Origin: Sphaerosporella brunnea
Lineage: Eukaryota > Ascomycota > Pezizomycetes > Pezizales > Pyronemataceae
NCBI GenBank assembly: GCA_008704415.1
Contig: VXIS01000014.1
Location: 186,001-250,000, forward strand
DNA length: 64,000 bases
Reading direction: 5' to 3'
Shown here: in pieces, positions 44,501 to 54,139 of the stretch
How positions within the stretch are numbered: position 1 is the stretch's first letter
Layout of the letters: every line of letters starts with the position of its first letter
Translations under genes and position numbers: made by a program
The notes under the pieces: generated by a model
What the model was told of the DNA's origin: nothing
The model's database searches: none
What the model saw: only the letters and a program-made list of their open reading frames with translations

Positions 44501-46653
44501 AGGACTTCCGTGCTCTAATGGAGGACGTCATTTCCAAGCAGCAGTTGTTTGTGCCCCTGAACTTTAACAGCGAAGAGGACGGCGATTCCAAAGAACAGTT
44601 GAAAAAGAAGATCGAATATCTCGAAAAGGACGTGGTGCACTTCCAAAGGCGTGCAGAGGATGAGGTAGAGCGGAAGCGGCAGTGGCAGGAAAAGACCATT
44701 GAGCTGGAGACCAGACTGAAGCTTGCGGAAGAAGAAGCAGCAAGGCAGCGCGAGGAGGCGGAGGAGAAGGACCACCGCCTGAAGGCTGTCGACGAAAAGC
44801 GGCATCAAACCCTGACTTCAGCTCAGATGCGTAGTGCCCTTCTCGAAGGTGCACATTCTTCACTTCAGAAAGCGAACGGCGAACTTTCGGCCAAGAATGC
44901 TGAGCTTGAGGGTGCGGCACGCGAAGCACTCGCCAGTGAGGAGAAGCATCGAGCCTGGAATTTGCAGCTTGAAAACGAAAACAAGGAGCTCAGGAGGGCC
45001 ATTGAAACCTTGAAATCAGAGATGGAGGAAAGTATCAAAGTCCGAGAATCCTTCCGCACGAAGTTTGACAGAGTTCAGGAGGACATGCGCCGCGTGTCAT
45101 CAGAAATCGGTCAAGAACAGAGCAAATGGAGGAAGTCCCAGGAGGAACAAAAGGCCCGGATCGAGGTTCTCGAGGCGAAGCTTGCCGCCGAAGTCACCAA
45201 GAGCCAAGGACTGGAAGGTGAAGTACGAAGACTCGAGGTCGAAGAAAAGGAATCCATCAGACTCCGAATCGAAAACGATCAGCTTAAGAGAGCCAATGGA
45301 AGGGCAGATGAACTGATCAATCAACTGAGACATGAGTCGATCGAGAACCAATCTCGGATCGCCCAACTCACCCACGCTGTGGATCAAGCTCGCGACGCCG
45401 CTGAGACCGAAATTAAGTCCATTCGTGAAGCTCTTGGAAAGCAGATCGAAGAGGCCGCCGCCGAAAAAGTGCAGCTGGAGCGTGTACTGGAAGAGGAACA
45501 CAAGTCTAAGATTTCTACCCTCCAAGAGGCCGAACAGTCCAAGTCAATCGCCCTCCAGGAGCAGCAACATAAGTTCGAGCGCGAAATCGAAGAAGCACGT
45601 CATCAGCATGAACGGGCATACCGCATGGTCACTGAAGATGCTGAACGAGATCAGTACTTCTTGCAAGAGAAGCTCAACATCGCTCAGTCAGACTCAAAGA
45701 ACCTGCGGGATCACATCTCAAGCTTGCAGATGCAGGTCAAGACGCTCAACGAGAACTTCAAGATTGCCAACGTTGCTGCCCAGGCCGCCGCCCAGGCGGC
45801 TACGACAGTAAGGGAGATGACTGCGCCCCAAGTCTCGGACGAGCGCGCTCTCCGGGAGTCCGTTCACGTCCTTCAAAACCAGCTCCAGGCACGAGAGGCT
45901 CGCATTGATGAGCTCGAAGGCGAGCTGTCGGATGTCAACATTAACAAGTCCAAAGTGAGAGAAATCGAGGGCCAACTCAATATGTATCGCGAACTGCTCG
46001 ACCTTCGCATTGATGACCTCGAGGAGATCATCCATACCTGCAATCTCCCACACCTTGACAGAGGCAGTCTCCGTGACGCGGCGACGCGCTTGAAAGCAAG
46101 TTTGGAGATGCAACTGCACGAGAAAGAGCGTGCTATGGGAATCACTAAGCCGGAGGACAAGATCGCCGCTGTTTCGCTCGCTGCGGCGAGCGTAGCCTCA
46201 GCAGCGTGGAACAGTTGGAAGAACAGAGGCAAGAACCCTAATGAGCCCACGCCTAAAGATACACCTCCTTCGTCAACACCATCGCGGCCCGCCTCTGCTG
46301 CGAGTGGGTTCCTGAACGGCATCCTCACGCCCCCCAGCACTACTCTGGCTGGTGCTCGGAAATTCGGCGCTGGATTTGGACGCAGTAATGTCTCCGGCGA
46401 TACCACCCCCAAGGCCGTCGCCCCAGTGTCGGCCAAGCAGATGGACAAACGTCCAGCACCGATGGTGGGTAGAAGAGACGCGCCTTCGGGGCCATCCGCA
46501 CACCTGTTCCGGAAGGACAATTACGACGCGGATGCCGACAGCAGCGTGCTGAGCGGAGAGTTCTGTGACGATGAGGATGATGCTACAGAAACGGGTGGTG
46601 ACCATGGCGATATGGAACCATTTGGGCAGAGTCCGTACAGTCGATTTCATTGA
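38574..46653 (+). CDS. Giant coiled-coil protein of unknown function (5' exon missing)
   Basis: Two apparent genes are one. Exons up to 39840, 39926-40041 and 40093-46653 join in phase and restore IPDP|REWETYVNALREDKLRAL and GGSTPL|SNLHSPAQLALNPF. About 2,640 residues are encoded. The first frame opens after a stop at 38493 and has no ATG before FSMDYNMDL, so an upstream exon must supply the start. Layout: disordered Ser/Pro-rich N-terminus; a conserved-looking segment RNVFIQIPFDTQYGLPDGPP to about LGVILD (residues about 343-445); a long acidic, Pro-rich region; degenerate repeats of about 35-40 residues (about 1440-1700; DLKATIVDAI, EIKAAINNTI, DINNVLIQIL); then coiled coil (about 1930-2400) and a basic tail with WNSWKNRGK. 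No enzyme domain is visible. A structural or cytoskeletal scaffold is the likeliest role, by inference only. Confidence 0.8.
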
Positions 46654-47636
46654 GTTTGATGAAAATTGAGTTTGGGGGGTTGTTGTGTTTTGTGTTTCAT
46701 CTAGACTGTTTGGATTGGGCGTATCTCGGTGCTTTTTTGTGTTGCCCCATTACAGAGATTGTACTCGATATCATGGTTTCACTTCTTCTAACGCTGGTAT
46801 TTCATGTACTGTCCATTTCCTAGATGAGTCGTTTTCTTTGTTATCTGACGGTTGCATTTTTCAGCTGGGATTGGCGGATATTAATGTGTGGTCGCGAGAA
46901 GTTGCGAGGTGGCTTTGAGGGCATTCTTCTTTTCTTGTGCTTCTTCTTGATCTGATCTGTTTCCTCATTTTATCCGTTGATGTTTCTTTTTCTTTTGATC
47001 TTCATTTATCTTCTTCTGGGTTTATGAATCGTAGGGCTGGGTGGGTTGTTTAAAATATTGCAGTCGAAGTTGTGGCAGGACGATGGTTTCTTTATATCCA
47101 CTGGTGATGGAATTGGGGTGCTTTTTTTTTTGTTTTATTTGTTACTTATTATTTATTCTTTCTTGGCCGTTTGTTGATTTGTCCTTTTTTTCTCTGTCCA
47201 TAATTTATCTCGGTCACAATTCATATATTTGCGTGCGCGTTTAGTTACTCTATACTCATTTGATACTCTATGGAGTCATACATATGGCTGATGCATCAAT
47301 CGGAAGCGGTTTTGCTGTACCTGCTGTTTCCAGAGAACTCTCGCGATGCATTTCATGGATCGACGACAGGTTCACATCGCGCAGGCTCGAGTGTCCAAAA
47401 ATGGAAGTGCTGGCAGCACCTACAAATTGATTCGGGTTAGTCGATTGGAAGATGCTCCAGAATGTTCGATGCGAGAAGGGAATCCAAAAACCCCATTACA
47501 AGCACTCAAACCATGAGCCTCCTCAGAATATAATACCCCATACGTCTTCTTATACCTCCGCTTGCCCACCCTTCATCTTCACCTTCACTTTCAACTTGAC
47601 CTACTTCAACTAATAGACATCACATAATCGATCGCC
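46654..47636. other. Intergenic between tandem genes
   Basis: T-rich 3' flank then promoter of the cyclophilin gene. No coding sequence seen. Confidence 0.5.
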
Positions 47637-49242
47637 ATGGTCGACACCACTACCGCCGCCCAGTCCCCCGCTGAAGCTGTCGCTCCCGAGACAGCTCAGA
47701 CTGCCACCGAAACTACCACCCCAAGTGCGTTGTCCCCTTTGGCGGGCGTGGTGGGGTTCATGTTGAGCCGCCTACGTTATTCCCGCCTAGACTTTAGCTC
47801 CATCAACTGACGATCGATTGAATCGCTATGTAGAGCGCTCCCGCGTCTTCCTGGACATCTCGATTGGAAATGGAAGGCCCGAACGTGTCGCGCTTGAGCT
47901 GGTGGGTGCTCACTCGGACTTTTCAAGCACACATGTAGCCGCATTTTTTACTGACGATGGTGACCCAATAGTACAATGATAGTGAGTAAACACCACTCTA
48001 CTTAGGGAGAGGCTCCCTCGCTCATGCAGATTATGCAGTCGCTCCCAGGACCGCCGAGAACTTCCGCGCACTGTGCACCGGCGAGAAGGGTATGGGAAAG
48101 ATGGGAAAGCCGCTGCACTACAAGGGCAGCGCCTTCCACCGAGTCATCAAGCGCTTCATGATCCAGGGCGGAGATTTCACCGCTGGCAACGGGTACTGTT
48201 AATCTTGCTTTCTTGTGCACCTCCGAGTCATCGGCTGACGAAATTTGCAGCTCTGGTGGTGAATCGATCTATGGAACCAAGTTTGAGGATGAAACCTTTG
48301 AGAAAAAGCATGACAAGCCTTTCTTGCTGTCCATGGCTAATGCTGGGCCGAGTACGTATGCCTCAATGTTCGGATGTTCAAGTATTCGGGGCAACGCTAA
48401 TTAATTTGGATATCAGACACCAACGGTAGTCAGTTCTTCATAACTACCGTCCCTACTCCCCACCTTGACGGCAAGCACGTCGTGTTCGGTGAGGTTCTCA
48501 GTGGCAAGAGCACCATCCGTAAGATTGAGGAGATGAAGACGGACGCCACCGACAAGCCCGGCAAGCCGGTTGTCATCACCGGTGAGTTTTGAGATATCCC
48601 AAGAGGGCCCTGGTGGCATGTTGATGACGTCGGCAATTGTTAGACTGCGGCGAGCTCCAGGGACCGGATGCCGAGATTTCGGCTATCCGCCAGGACGATG
48701 GTACTGGCGACAAGTACGAAGACTTCCCCGATGACGAGGACCCCGACATGAACGGCGAGACGATCGCGCGTATCGCGGCCGAGATCAAGGAGTTTGGAAA
48801 CAAAGCGTTCAAGGCGGGCGACCTCGAGCTTGGTATCGATAAGTACCAGAAGGGACTGCGCTATCTCGCTCAGTGGCCTACCCCCGAGGACAACGACCCT
48901 CCGACTCTTTGGCCCACGCTCCAGCAGCTGCGTTTCACCATGCACAGCAACTCGGCACTGCTCTACAACAAGCAGAAGAACTGGAGGGACGCAACCGAGA
49001 GCGCCACCAAGGCTCTCGAAATCGAGGGCATCGAGGGCAAGGACAAGGCTAAAGCGTTGTTCAGACGTGCTACCGCCAAGATCAACGTTAAGGACGACGA
49101 GGGAGCTGTCGAGGATCTCACTGAGGCGCATAAGCTGGCCCCTAGCGATGGTTTGATCGTCAAGGAACTCGACGCTACCAAGGCCAGAATTGCGGCGAGG
49201 AAGGAGAAGGAAAAGGCCGCGTACAAGAAGTTCTTTGGTTAG
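47637..49242 (+). CDS. Cyclophilin-40 type peptidyl-prolyl isomerase with TPR repeats
   Basis: An Hsp90 co-chaperone that isomerises prolyl bonds. Exons 47637-47724, 47834-47901, 47972-47981, 48039-48192, 48251-48351, 48417-48581 and 48644-49242 join in phase to 394 residues. The third exon is only 10 nt (YND plus one base). It restores [16 protein letters not shown]. The cyclophilin domain (about 30-200) keeps the active-site text [20 protein letters not shown] and [20 protein letters not shown]. The linker ([20 protein letters not shown]) leads to TPR repeats (about 235-380) with [20 protein letters not shown] and [20 protein letters not shown]. It ends [10 protein letters not shown], as in CYP40/Cpr6 proteins. 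A Thr/Ala-rich extension of about 30 residues precedes the isomerase domain. Confidence 0.95.
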
Positions 49243-50195
49243 AAGAACACCAACGGTGGGGAGCAGCGGCGGCACGATTCGATGACGATTTCAATGACGG
49301 TTGCAAAATGATAGCGAAGGGTGTGATTTCCATTTGGTGTTTGCTTGGTCCTTTTGCTTTTTTCCTCTTCGTTGTGACGAATAGATGCCTTCTTGCTGTA
49401 CGTTTAGCTCGGTCGAAGGAAGGCGACGTTGGCAACGTTTTGGTGTGGTGCGCGAAACATGATGTGAAATTGAGTAGGTAGCAAAAGTCCATCTGAACCG
49501 CGAAGACGCGTAAAGTACTCTACCTATAGTGACCTAAAGTTTTATTGATACTGTAAAGAGGAAAAAAGGACGATTTATCGGATTCGAGGTCGTTTTTTTG
49601 TTACGTTACACGAGTCAGGGATGCTGACATATCCACACCCACCATCGCGTTGACTGTGCAAACCAGTAGGGACCAGTACACCGACCGTGCAAACTGCAGG
49701 GCCCGACTGTGCAAACAACCGCACCGACTGGGCAAACCACCGCACTGACTGTACAAAACGAAGGATGGACGGTGCAAAACACTGGCTATAACATCCCACC
49801 AGTTCCATCGCGAATCTTACTCAATAAAAAAAACAATGATCCGGACACCCTTGCTGTAAGCCTGCCTGCCTGCCATATCACCGGAGGATTGGTGAGGCTT
49901 CATTGAGGTAGATGACGCCGCATGCCGCATGGGTAGAGGCACCCCAAAATGATAAACGATGTAACAAGAAATTCTGGTAGGCGCCATGGGTGTCTGCAAA
50001 TGATGACACTTTATTAGGCAGGGACTGGGTCAACCGCGGTGAAATCTAATATAAACTTCTCGCGTCTTCCTCTACTCCCAATACTCCATCGAAGCCGCCG
50101 CCACCCTCACCACCACCGCCACCGTTACCACCGCTCGGTTTAACCCTATCTTTCAGAGAGTTCCCCAAGTTATTGCCAGTCAGGATCCCGTCAAG
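49243..50195. other. 3' flanks, with tandem short repeats near 49650-49790
   Basis: No gene. Between 49650 and 49790 the phrase GACTGTGCAAAC/GACCGTGCAAAC recurs about seven times with changes (for example at 49650, 49681, 49708, 49728, 49747, 49769), an imperfect tandem repeat with a spacing of about 20-30 bases. Confidence 0.55.
49645..49785. repeat. Imperfect minisatellite, ACTGTGCAAAC unit
   Basis: Repeated units such as TTGACTGTGCAAACC, CCGACCGTGCAAACTG, CCGACTGTGCAAACAA, CCGACTGGGCAAACCA and CTGACTGTACAAAACG. Spacing is about 18-30 bases. It is non-coding as far as I can see. Confidence 0.7.
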
Positions 50196-51033
50196 CTATG
50201 TTTCATTGCAAGCAGTTTCTTGCCCTCGCCTCCGCAGCACAAAGGGCTGCTGCTGCTCTCGGGAATGCGCATTCATAGTTTCTGCCATTGTTTCCCCTCC
50301 CAGAATATTCTGGGCGGCCCGTATTGCATCTTCCCAATCTTCGACAAGACCTGCATACTCCGGGCATACCCTCACGTCGGTCAACTCCATCCATCTTCGC
50401 ACCGTCCTTTCCGCAGCCTTTATCTCAGCAGTGGTAAGGAAGTTGACCGCTCGTCGCCATAACCCGGGCGTGCATGGCAATAGTCCCAGCCTGTCCGCTG
50501 CGTCAAAGAGAGACTGGCCGTTCTCAAACTTTGTGTCGCACATAATCTCATCGTCTATGGCTCTCGAGTTAATTCTCATCAAGCGGTGGGCGCATTCCTG
50601 CACAGCCGCAATCTGATCGTCACTGGTAGGAGGGCTTGTCATTGCCGCTGCTGCCGAAATGTGGGCCCGCAACTTGGCTTGCTTCTCGCTGTCTCCCTCC
50701 ATCTCGTAGTGTTCTTTCAAGAGGTATTCGAATCCCCCTGGATAACTTTTGGCAAGGGTTGACGAGATGTGATTGGGAAGTAGTCGTGCTTTGATGACAG
50801 CTATTGCGACGTCGTATACTTCTTCGCGTAGGTTCCTGAGGAATTCATTCTTTTTCCTTTCATTTCGGCGGGCGATAGATAGATCATTGCCGGTGAGTCC
50901 AGGGGAGAAGATATGTGAAAGCTGGGCCCTGCAGGATGGAGTCGAAAGTGTGAGCAGGAGTCTATCAATGGCAGGGTCATGGGTACCAGAATTCAGCGGA
51001 ACCAAATGGCGGTTCCTGGGCCGATTGTGACAT
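50196..51033 (-). CDS. Conserved-looking protein of unknown function
   Basis: I do not recognise the family. Two exons, 51033-50987 and 50928-50196, give 259 residues. A stop blocks the longer frame and no ATG starts it, while the GT-AG intron joins MSQSAQEPPFGSAEFW to AQLSHIFSPGLTGNDL in phase. The protein looks soluble and mostly helical: basic segment SIARRNERKKNEFLRNL, then EEVYDVAIAVIKARLLPNHI, several Ala/Glu-rich helices, and MELTDVRVCPEYAGLVEDWE near the end. No signal peptide, membrane segment or catalytic motif. Sense-strand codon regularity and clean splicing argue that it is real. Confidence 0.65.
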
Positions 51034-51458
51034 TATCGCTGGTGCTTGTGGCCTCGGAATGTAAAGTGGCAGTGGGATAGGGAATGGATTCGAGGCGAGA
51101 GGGTGATGGGAGGAGGAGAAAAAGGCACAGAAAGTTTGAAGCGAATCAACGAGAAAGTCAATACGTGTAAACTTCAGTCGGGATAATGTGACTATGTACA
51201 CGATGTAGTACTAGATTTTAAGACAGAAGGAAAAATGTTCTGTTCATTTGTTTCGTATTGAATACGGCCCATTCTACATAAATTCAGAGAATTGTCGCCT
51301 CCTGACCGTGGCCAGGCTAGGCCAGCTGGTGTGGCCTCCCCGATCACCACGCCCGGGCTGGGCTAAGGCGCTGGTGGGCGCTGGTGGAAGCCCGGCTGGC
51401 TATTTGGCATCGCCCGCCCAAAGCCGGCGTCGCCCAGGCGGCGTACTAGAGACTACAC
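51034..51458. other. Intergenic with CCCGGCTGGC-type motifs
   Basis: GC-rich motifs (CGCCCGGGCTGGGCTAAGG, GCCCGGCTGGCTATTTGG) recur at 51345-51440, like those at 9.7-11.5 kb. No gene. Confidence 0.5.
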
Positions 51459-51833
51459 TAGAGGGATTCAGCAGCGGCTGGCTAAGGGTACCAGGGAAGG
51501 ATTTTGGCTTATTGCCCCTTGCGAGACGCGAGTTTTGTCAGCACAAATTACCCGACACCCTACTCTCAGGGAGCGTTTAGCGGTTGGCTAAACCCCGGTC
51601 ACCACGCATTTTGGGGAAAGCTCGTCCGCCACAACATGCAACGAAGTAAAATCCGCGAGTTTAACTGGTTCTTAAACTCTTTCGCCTGCATTTCTTAAAG
51701 TTTAACCGCTGAATCCCATTTTGCGCACTGGGGAACAGCGCTGGCTTGCGCGACGCACGGCACAAAAGCGGTTTAACTTGCGCTCCCCAGCTGCCAACTG
51801 TTAAGCCAAAACAAAAGTTGCTGAATCCCTCTA
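51459..51833. mobile_element. Non-autonomous DNA element with 14-bp terminal inverted repeats
   Basis: TAGAGGGATTCAGC at 51459-51472 is perfectly repeated in inverted form at 51820-51833, bounding 375 bp without coding capacity. Related sub-terminal words lie inside (GCGGCTGGCTAA near the left, TTAACCGCTGAATCCC at about 51703). TAG/CAG-starting ends fit hAT-type elements, but I cannot find a convincing 8-bp target duplication. Confidence 0.65.
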
Positions 51834-52070
51834 CTAGTAATCAAGAACCAGAGCAACTTTCTGTACTAGTACTCTAGTAGGTCCAGTTAGGTGCTTCCAC
51901 GTGACTGATCACCACGGCAACGAAAATGTAAACAGTCCATTATCCCACTTTCCCCTGCCATCTTGTCATCACCATCCTCCTCCTCTCCGCGCTATACCAA
52001 AACTTTGTACAACAGACACTCTACGGTTTCTCCGTCAGCCAGCCGTCGCAATTGTTTCGAGTACCGCACC
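51834..52070. other. Promoter region of the Cdt1 gene
   Basis: Short upstream region with a pyrimidine-rich leader. The in-frame extension to 51963 starts without ATG and is not used. Confidence 0.5.
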
Positions 52071-53444
52071 ATGCCACCGAAACGGAAGGCCGCCGCCGCC
52101 ACTGCTGCTTCACAGCGGACTCTTCACTCGTTCGCGACCACATCCAAGACCACCGTCGCGTCCACATCCGGAAGGAAAGGGGTGAAACGGAAGTTGGAAG
52201 TATCAACGGAGAAGAACATCGATGCGCGGCCGGTGATTGTGCAAGATGGGGATGAGGACGTTGTTGTAGTACCCATGAAGCGTATCAAGACCTCCACCGT
52301 CGAGACAAAGCAGACGCCCGCAAAACCAAAAGCATCTGGCACTTTGGATAGCTTCCTTCGCTCCCCCGCCGCCGTCGCCGTTGCTGCCACGACAACACCT
52401 ACGACCGCTCTGAAGAAAGAAAAGAAGGCTGCGCAGCTGCCACTGGATAAATTTGTTATAAAAACACCCCAGAAGACATCGTCACTGACTCAGCGATCTG
52501 GCAATTCTCCGTCAAAGAAGGATCAGGATGAAACAAAGCAGGCAGAAGAAACGGTGGAGGAGGGGGAAGGAAACGACGAGAGGGACGACGAAAAATTGCC
52601 AGAATCTCTCGCCTCGCTTATCACGCTCCACGGCGCTCTCCTGACCTCGCTGCTCCTCCACAGGGCTCAAAACTCCTCTGGCGTGTTCCCGTCCTTCGCG
52701 GCGATGAAGCCTCACATTGAGCGCCTGACCGGCAAGCGTGTATCCATGGACGAGATTCGACGGATCGTATTCCTTTCGCATTACAACAGCAGCAGTAGCT
52801 CGAGTACAGGCCTACATCTGGTAGACTACGGCGCCGGCAAGGTCTGCATCAAGTTCGTCGAAGCCGCAGACGACGCGAAGCTGGTGCACTCGGAAACACT
52901 CAAGCGTTCGTTCACGCGCAAAGCGCACGAGTTCTGGACCCATCTGCGAAGCGACGATGTGCCGCTGGCCCAGATCACCGAACACATCCACAAAACCACC
53001 ATCAACGCTGTTCTCCACGGGAAATCGCAGCGTCTCATCAAGGAACTCAAGGCCACACCCACAAAATCCACTCTTAACTTCACCGCTAAAAAACCCGGTA
53101 CTCCCTCCGCCCGCGGAAATTCCTTGCTCGATCGTATTCGCGCAAAGGCAGCCGCCGCCGAGAAATCTCCATCGTCAGAGGAACTCGTCCGCAGAGCTGC
53201 AGAGGGCAGAGTCAGGGAGGTCACCGAGATCCTGAGAAGCTACAGAGCCAAGGGTGATAGTGTCGGTCTGAGAGCAGCCGTGGATAATGTTCGAGAGAGC
53301 GTTAAGAATCCGATAGGATCTGCAGAGGCAGAAATGGCGGTGCGGCTTGTGGGTCAGCGCGAGGGCTGGTGCAGCATCCGCGAGGTGGGAGGCGTGGGTG
53401 CAGTGGTTTTCCATCGCTTCGAAGGGGACGCAAGCTTTGCTTGA
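52071..53444 (+). CDS. DNA replication licensing factor Cdt1-like
   Basis: Cdt1 loads the MCM helicase at origins in G1. Single exon from ATG 52071, 457 residues. The N-terminus is basic (MPPKRKAAAATAASQ) and contains QRTLHSFATT, similar to the PCNA-binding degron of Cdt1 (Q-x-x-hydrophobic-x-x-F). A disordered region follows to about residue 180. A Cdt1 middle winged-helix domain spans about 180-310 (PESLASLITLHGALLTSLLL, FPSFAAMKPHIERLTGKRVS, then MDEIRRIVFLSHYN). The C-terminal winged-helix (about 340-457) reads LLDRIRAKAAAAEKSPSSEE, then EILRSYRAKGDSVGLRAAVD and a final VRLVGQREGWCSIREVGGVG. Fungal Cdt1 proteins diverge strongly, so the call rests on the domain order and key segments. Confidence 0.82.
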   Translation: MPPKRKAAAATAASQRTLHSFATTSKTTVASTSGRKGVKRKLEVSTEKNIDARPVIVQDGDEDVVVVPMKRIKTSTVETKQTPAKPKASGTLDSFLRSPAAVAVAATTTPTTALKKEKKAAQLPLDKFVIKTPQKTSSLTQRSGNSPSKKDQDETKQAEETVEEGEGNDERDDEKLPESLASLITLHGALLTSLLLHRAQNSSGVFPSFAAMKPHIERLTGKRVSMDEIRRIVFLSHYNSSSSSSTGLHLVDYGAGKVCIKFVEAADDAKLVHSETLKRSFTRKAHEFWTHLRSDDVPLAQITEHIHKTTINAVLHGKSQRLIKELKATPTKSTLNFTAKKPGTPSARGNSLLDRIRAKAAAAEKSPSSEELVRRAAEGRVREVTEILRSYRAKGDSVGLRAAVDNVRESVKNPIGSAEAEMAVRLVGQREGWCSIREVGGVGAVVFHRFEGDASFA

Positions 53445-54139
53445 TTATGTGTCCTTTTTTTGGACTGTCTTTTGGCATTGCGTGTACCGGAGTTTGTTTA
53501 TAACTTTGTATTTGTTTTTGTGCTACTTTTTGGATACCATCTCTCCCCTCGCCCCCTCGCCCCAAGGCGGACCGAGTATGATACCCAATATCCGTTTTGG
53601 TTGTTTTTCAACGGCATGTCTTTTTGTAAGCAAAGATTTTGTTTCTGGCATGTAACTACCTAGGTAGCAACGTCGACGGATCATTCCCAGTTCTTGTTTG
53701 TACAAGTTGGTGTGATGTGCACTTATTCAGCGTGAAAGGCCTCATTCGATTATAATCTTTAAAAATAGGATATAATCATTAAATCATAAGATTACCTTAA
53801 CCAGCAGGAGTATATGAGAGAGAGAAAAAAAAGGATTAGAATCAATTATACCACCCGCGTTGCTCCATAGTGATTGACCTATAACTCCGATAACAAACCG
53901 CCAAAGAGATAATTAGACAAGTAGCCAGCAGGATTGCAAAAAACCTGATATTCAAAAGTCAACAAAAACATTGCCCCAGCCCCCCAAGAAACACGAAGAA
54001 CCATGGAATCGAAGTAGCCGAACAAGTAACAACGTAATGATAATACCTAAGGGAAATGCGTAAAAGGTGGTTTCAATAGGTATCACATAGCAGAGTGGGG
54101 AAGGAACGAAGGTCGGGGGAAAAGGAAGAGCTCATGGAA
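53445..54139. other. Intergenic between convergent genes
   Basis: 3' flanks. AT-rich with no coding signal. Confidence 0.5.

Noticed and set aside
40226..46650. Many long minus-strand frames under the giant gene
   Set aside because: Shadows of biased codon use. The plus-strand frame is continuous over 6.5 kb.
51963..52070. Upstream extension of Cdt1
   Set aside because: No ATG. The first ATG at 52071 begins a typical basic N-terminus.
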